This document shows positions 63,929 to 64,000 of a stretch of DNA of 64,000 bases, in pieces. The DNA lies in contig JAIUCV010000345.1 in assembly GCA_026724425.1 (NCBI GenBank), positions 806,001-870,000 on the forward strand. The letters run 5' to 3'. The DNA comes from Erythrophleum ivorense (taxonomy: Eukaryota > Streptophyta > Magnoliopsida > Fabales > Fabaceae). Both the position numbers and the translations under genes were made by a program. Below the pieces are notes generated by a model, which worked only from the letters and a program-made list of their open reading frames with translations, had not been told where the DNA came from and did no database searches. Positions within the stretch are counted from its first letter, which is position 1. Every line of letters begins with the position of its first letter.

Positions 63929-64000
63929 TATATAAACTTGCGTTTCCCGGCGAAGTTGCGAAAAAAATAAAATCTTCTCTCGAAGACCTCTTCTTTCCTT
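63929..64000 (+). promoter_or_regulatory. TATA box and leader of a gene starting past the right edge
   Basis: TATATAAA at 63929-63936 lies in a CT- and GC-richer context and is followed by a leader rich in CTTC (AATCTTCTCTCGAAGACCTC) up to the window end. No ATG in good context occurs before base 64000, so the product is unknown. Confidence 0.6.

Noticed and set aside
1..64000. Known plant microRNA genes, organellar DNA insertions and disease-resistance or metabolic gene clusters
   Set aside because: A by-eye check for common microRNA sequences (for example miR156, 159, 164, 166, 167, 172, 319, 390) and for coding motifs found none.

Overview
The window looks like nuclear DNA of a eudicot plant. 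It is very AT-rich, with long gene-poor stretches, GT-AG introns, many AT, GA and AAT microsatellites, and several plant transposon classes. I recognise three real protein-coding genes. A fourth gene probably starts just past the right edge, and one doubtful small gene model lies near 41 kb. I see no bacterial features, CRISPR arrays, rRNA or intact tRNA genes. The species cannot be named from this sequence alone.

Left end (1-3.1 kb, + strand): the last five coding exons of a DnaJ co-chaperone of the ARG1 / DnaJ 15 type, involved in gravitropism in Arabidopsis. Its J-domain half lies outside the window, and its last intron carries a tRNA-derived SINE. From 3.1 to 16.6 kb there is no convincing gene, only small foldback elements, SINE-like fragments and microsatellites. 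At 16.7-17.5 kb (+) lies an intronless C2H2 zinc-finger transcription factor of the GIS/ZFP5/ZFP6/ZFP8 group, with a TATA box, one QALGGH finger and a C-terminal EAR-type motif. From 17.5 to 36.8 kb there are again no genes. This stretch holds a decayed Ty1/copia RT-RNase H fragment, several MITE-like hairpins and a cryptically simple AT/AC region.

At 36.9-40.4 kb sits a structurally complete but coding-dead hAT transposon of 3485 bp. It has an exact 8-bp target duplication, imperfect terminal inverted repeats and a BED-finger / hAT transposase broken by stops and frameshifts. It may lie inside an intron of a small minus-strand gene model (40.4-41.1 kb) that I could not extend. From 41.5 to 46.4 kb there are direct and tandem duplications and a foldback copy. 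From 46.4 to 52.8 kb a TG...CA-bounded stretch resembles a very long Gypsy-type LTR or non-autonomous LTR element without coding domains. At 53.3-53.8 kb (- strand) is an intact single-exon DUF761 gene. The last 10 kb hold more MITE-like repeats, a GC-richer island at 57.6 kb, imperfect tandem repeats near 61 kb, an 18-bp minisatellite at 63.4 kb, and at the extreme end a TATA box and leader of a gene that starts beyond the window.

The three real genes do not form a pathway and are simply neighbours. The most notable structure is the repeat content: one long-arm foldback family occurs at 33.0, 44.1, 52.8 and 57.0 kb, and two single-event insertions (the hAT at 36.9 kb and a 355-bp MITE at 28.5 kb) have readable target-site duplications.
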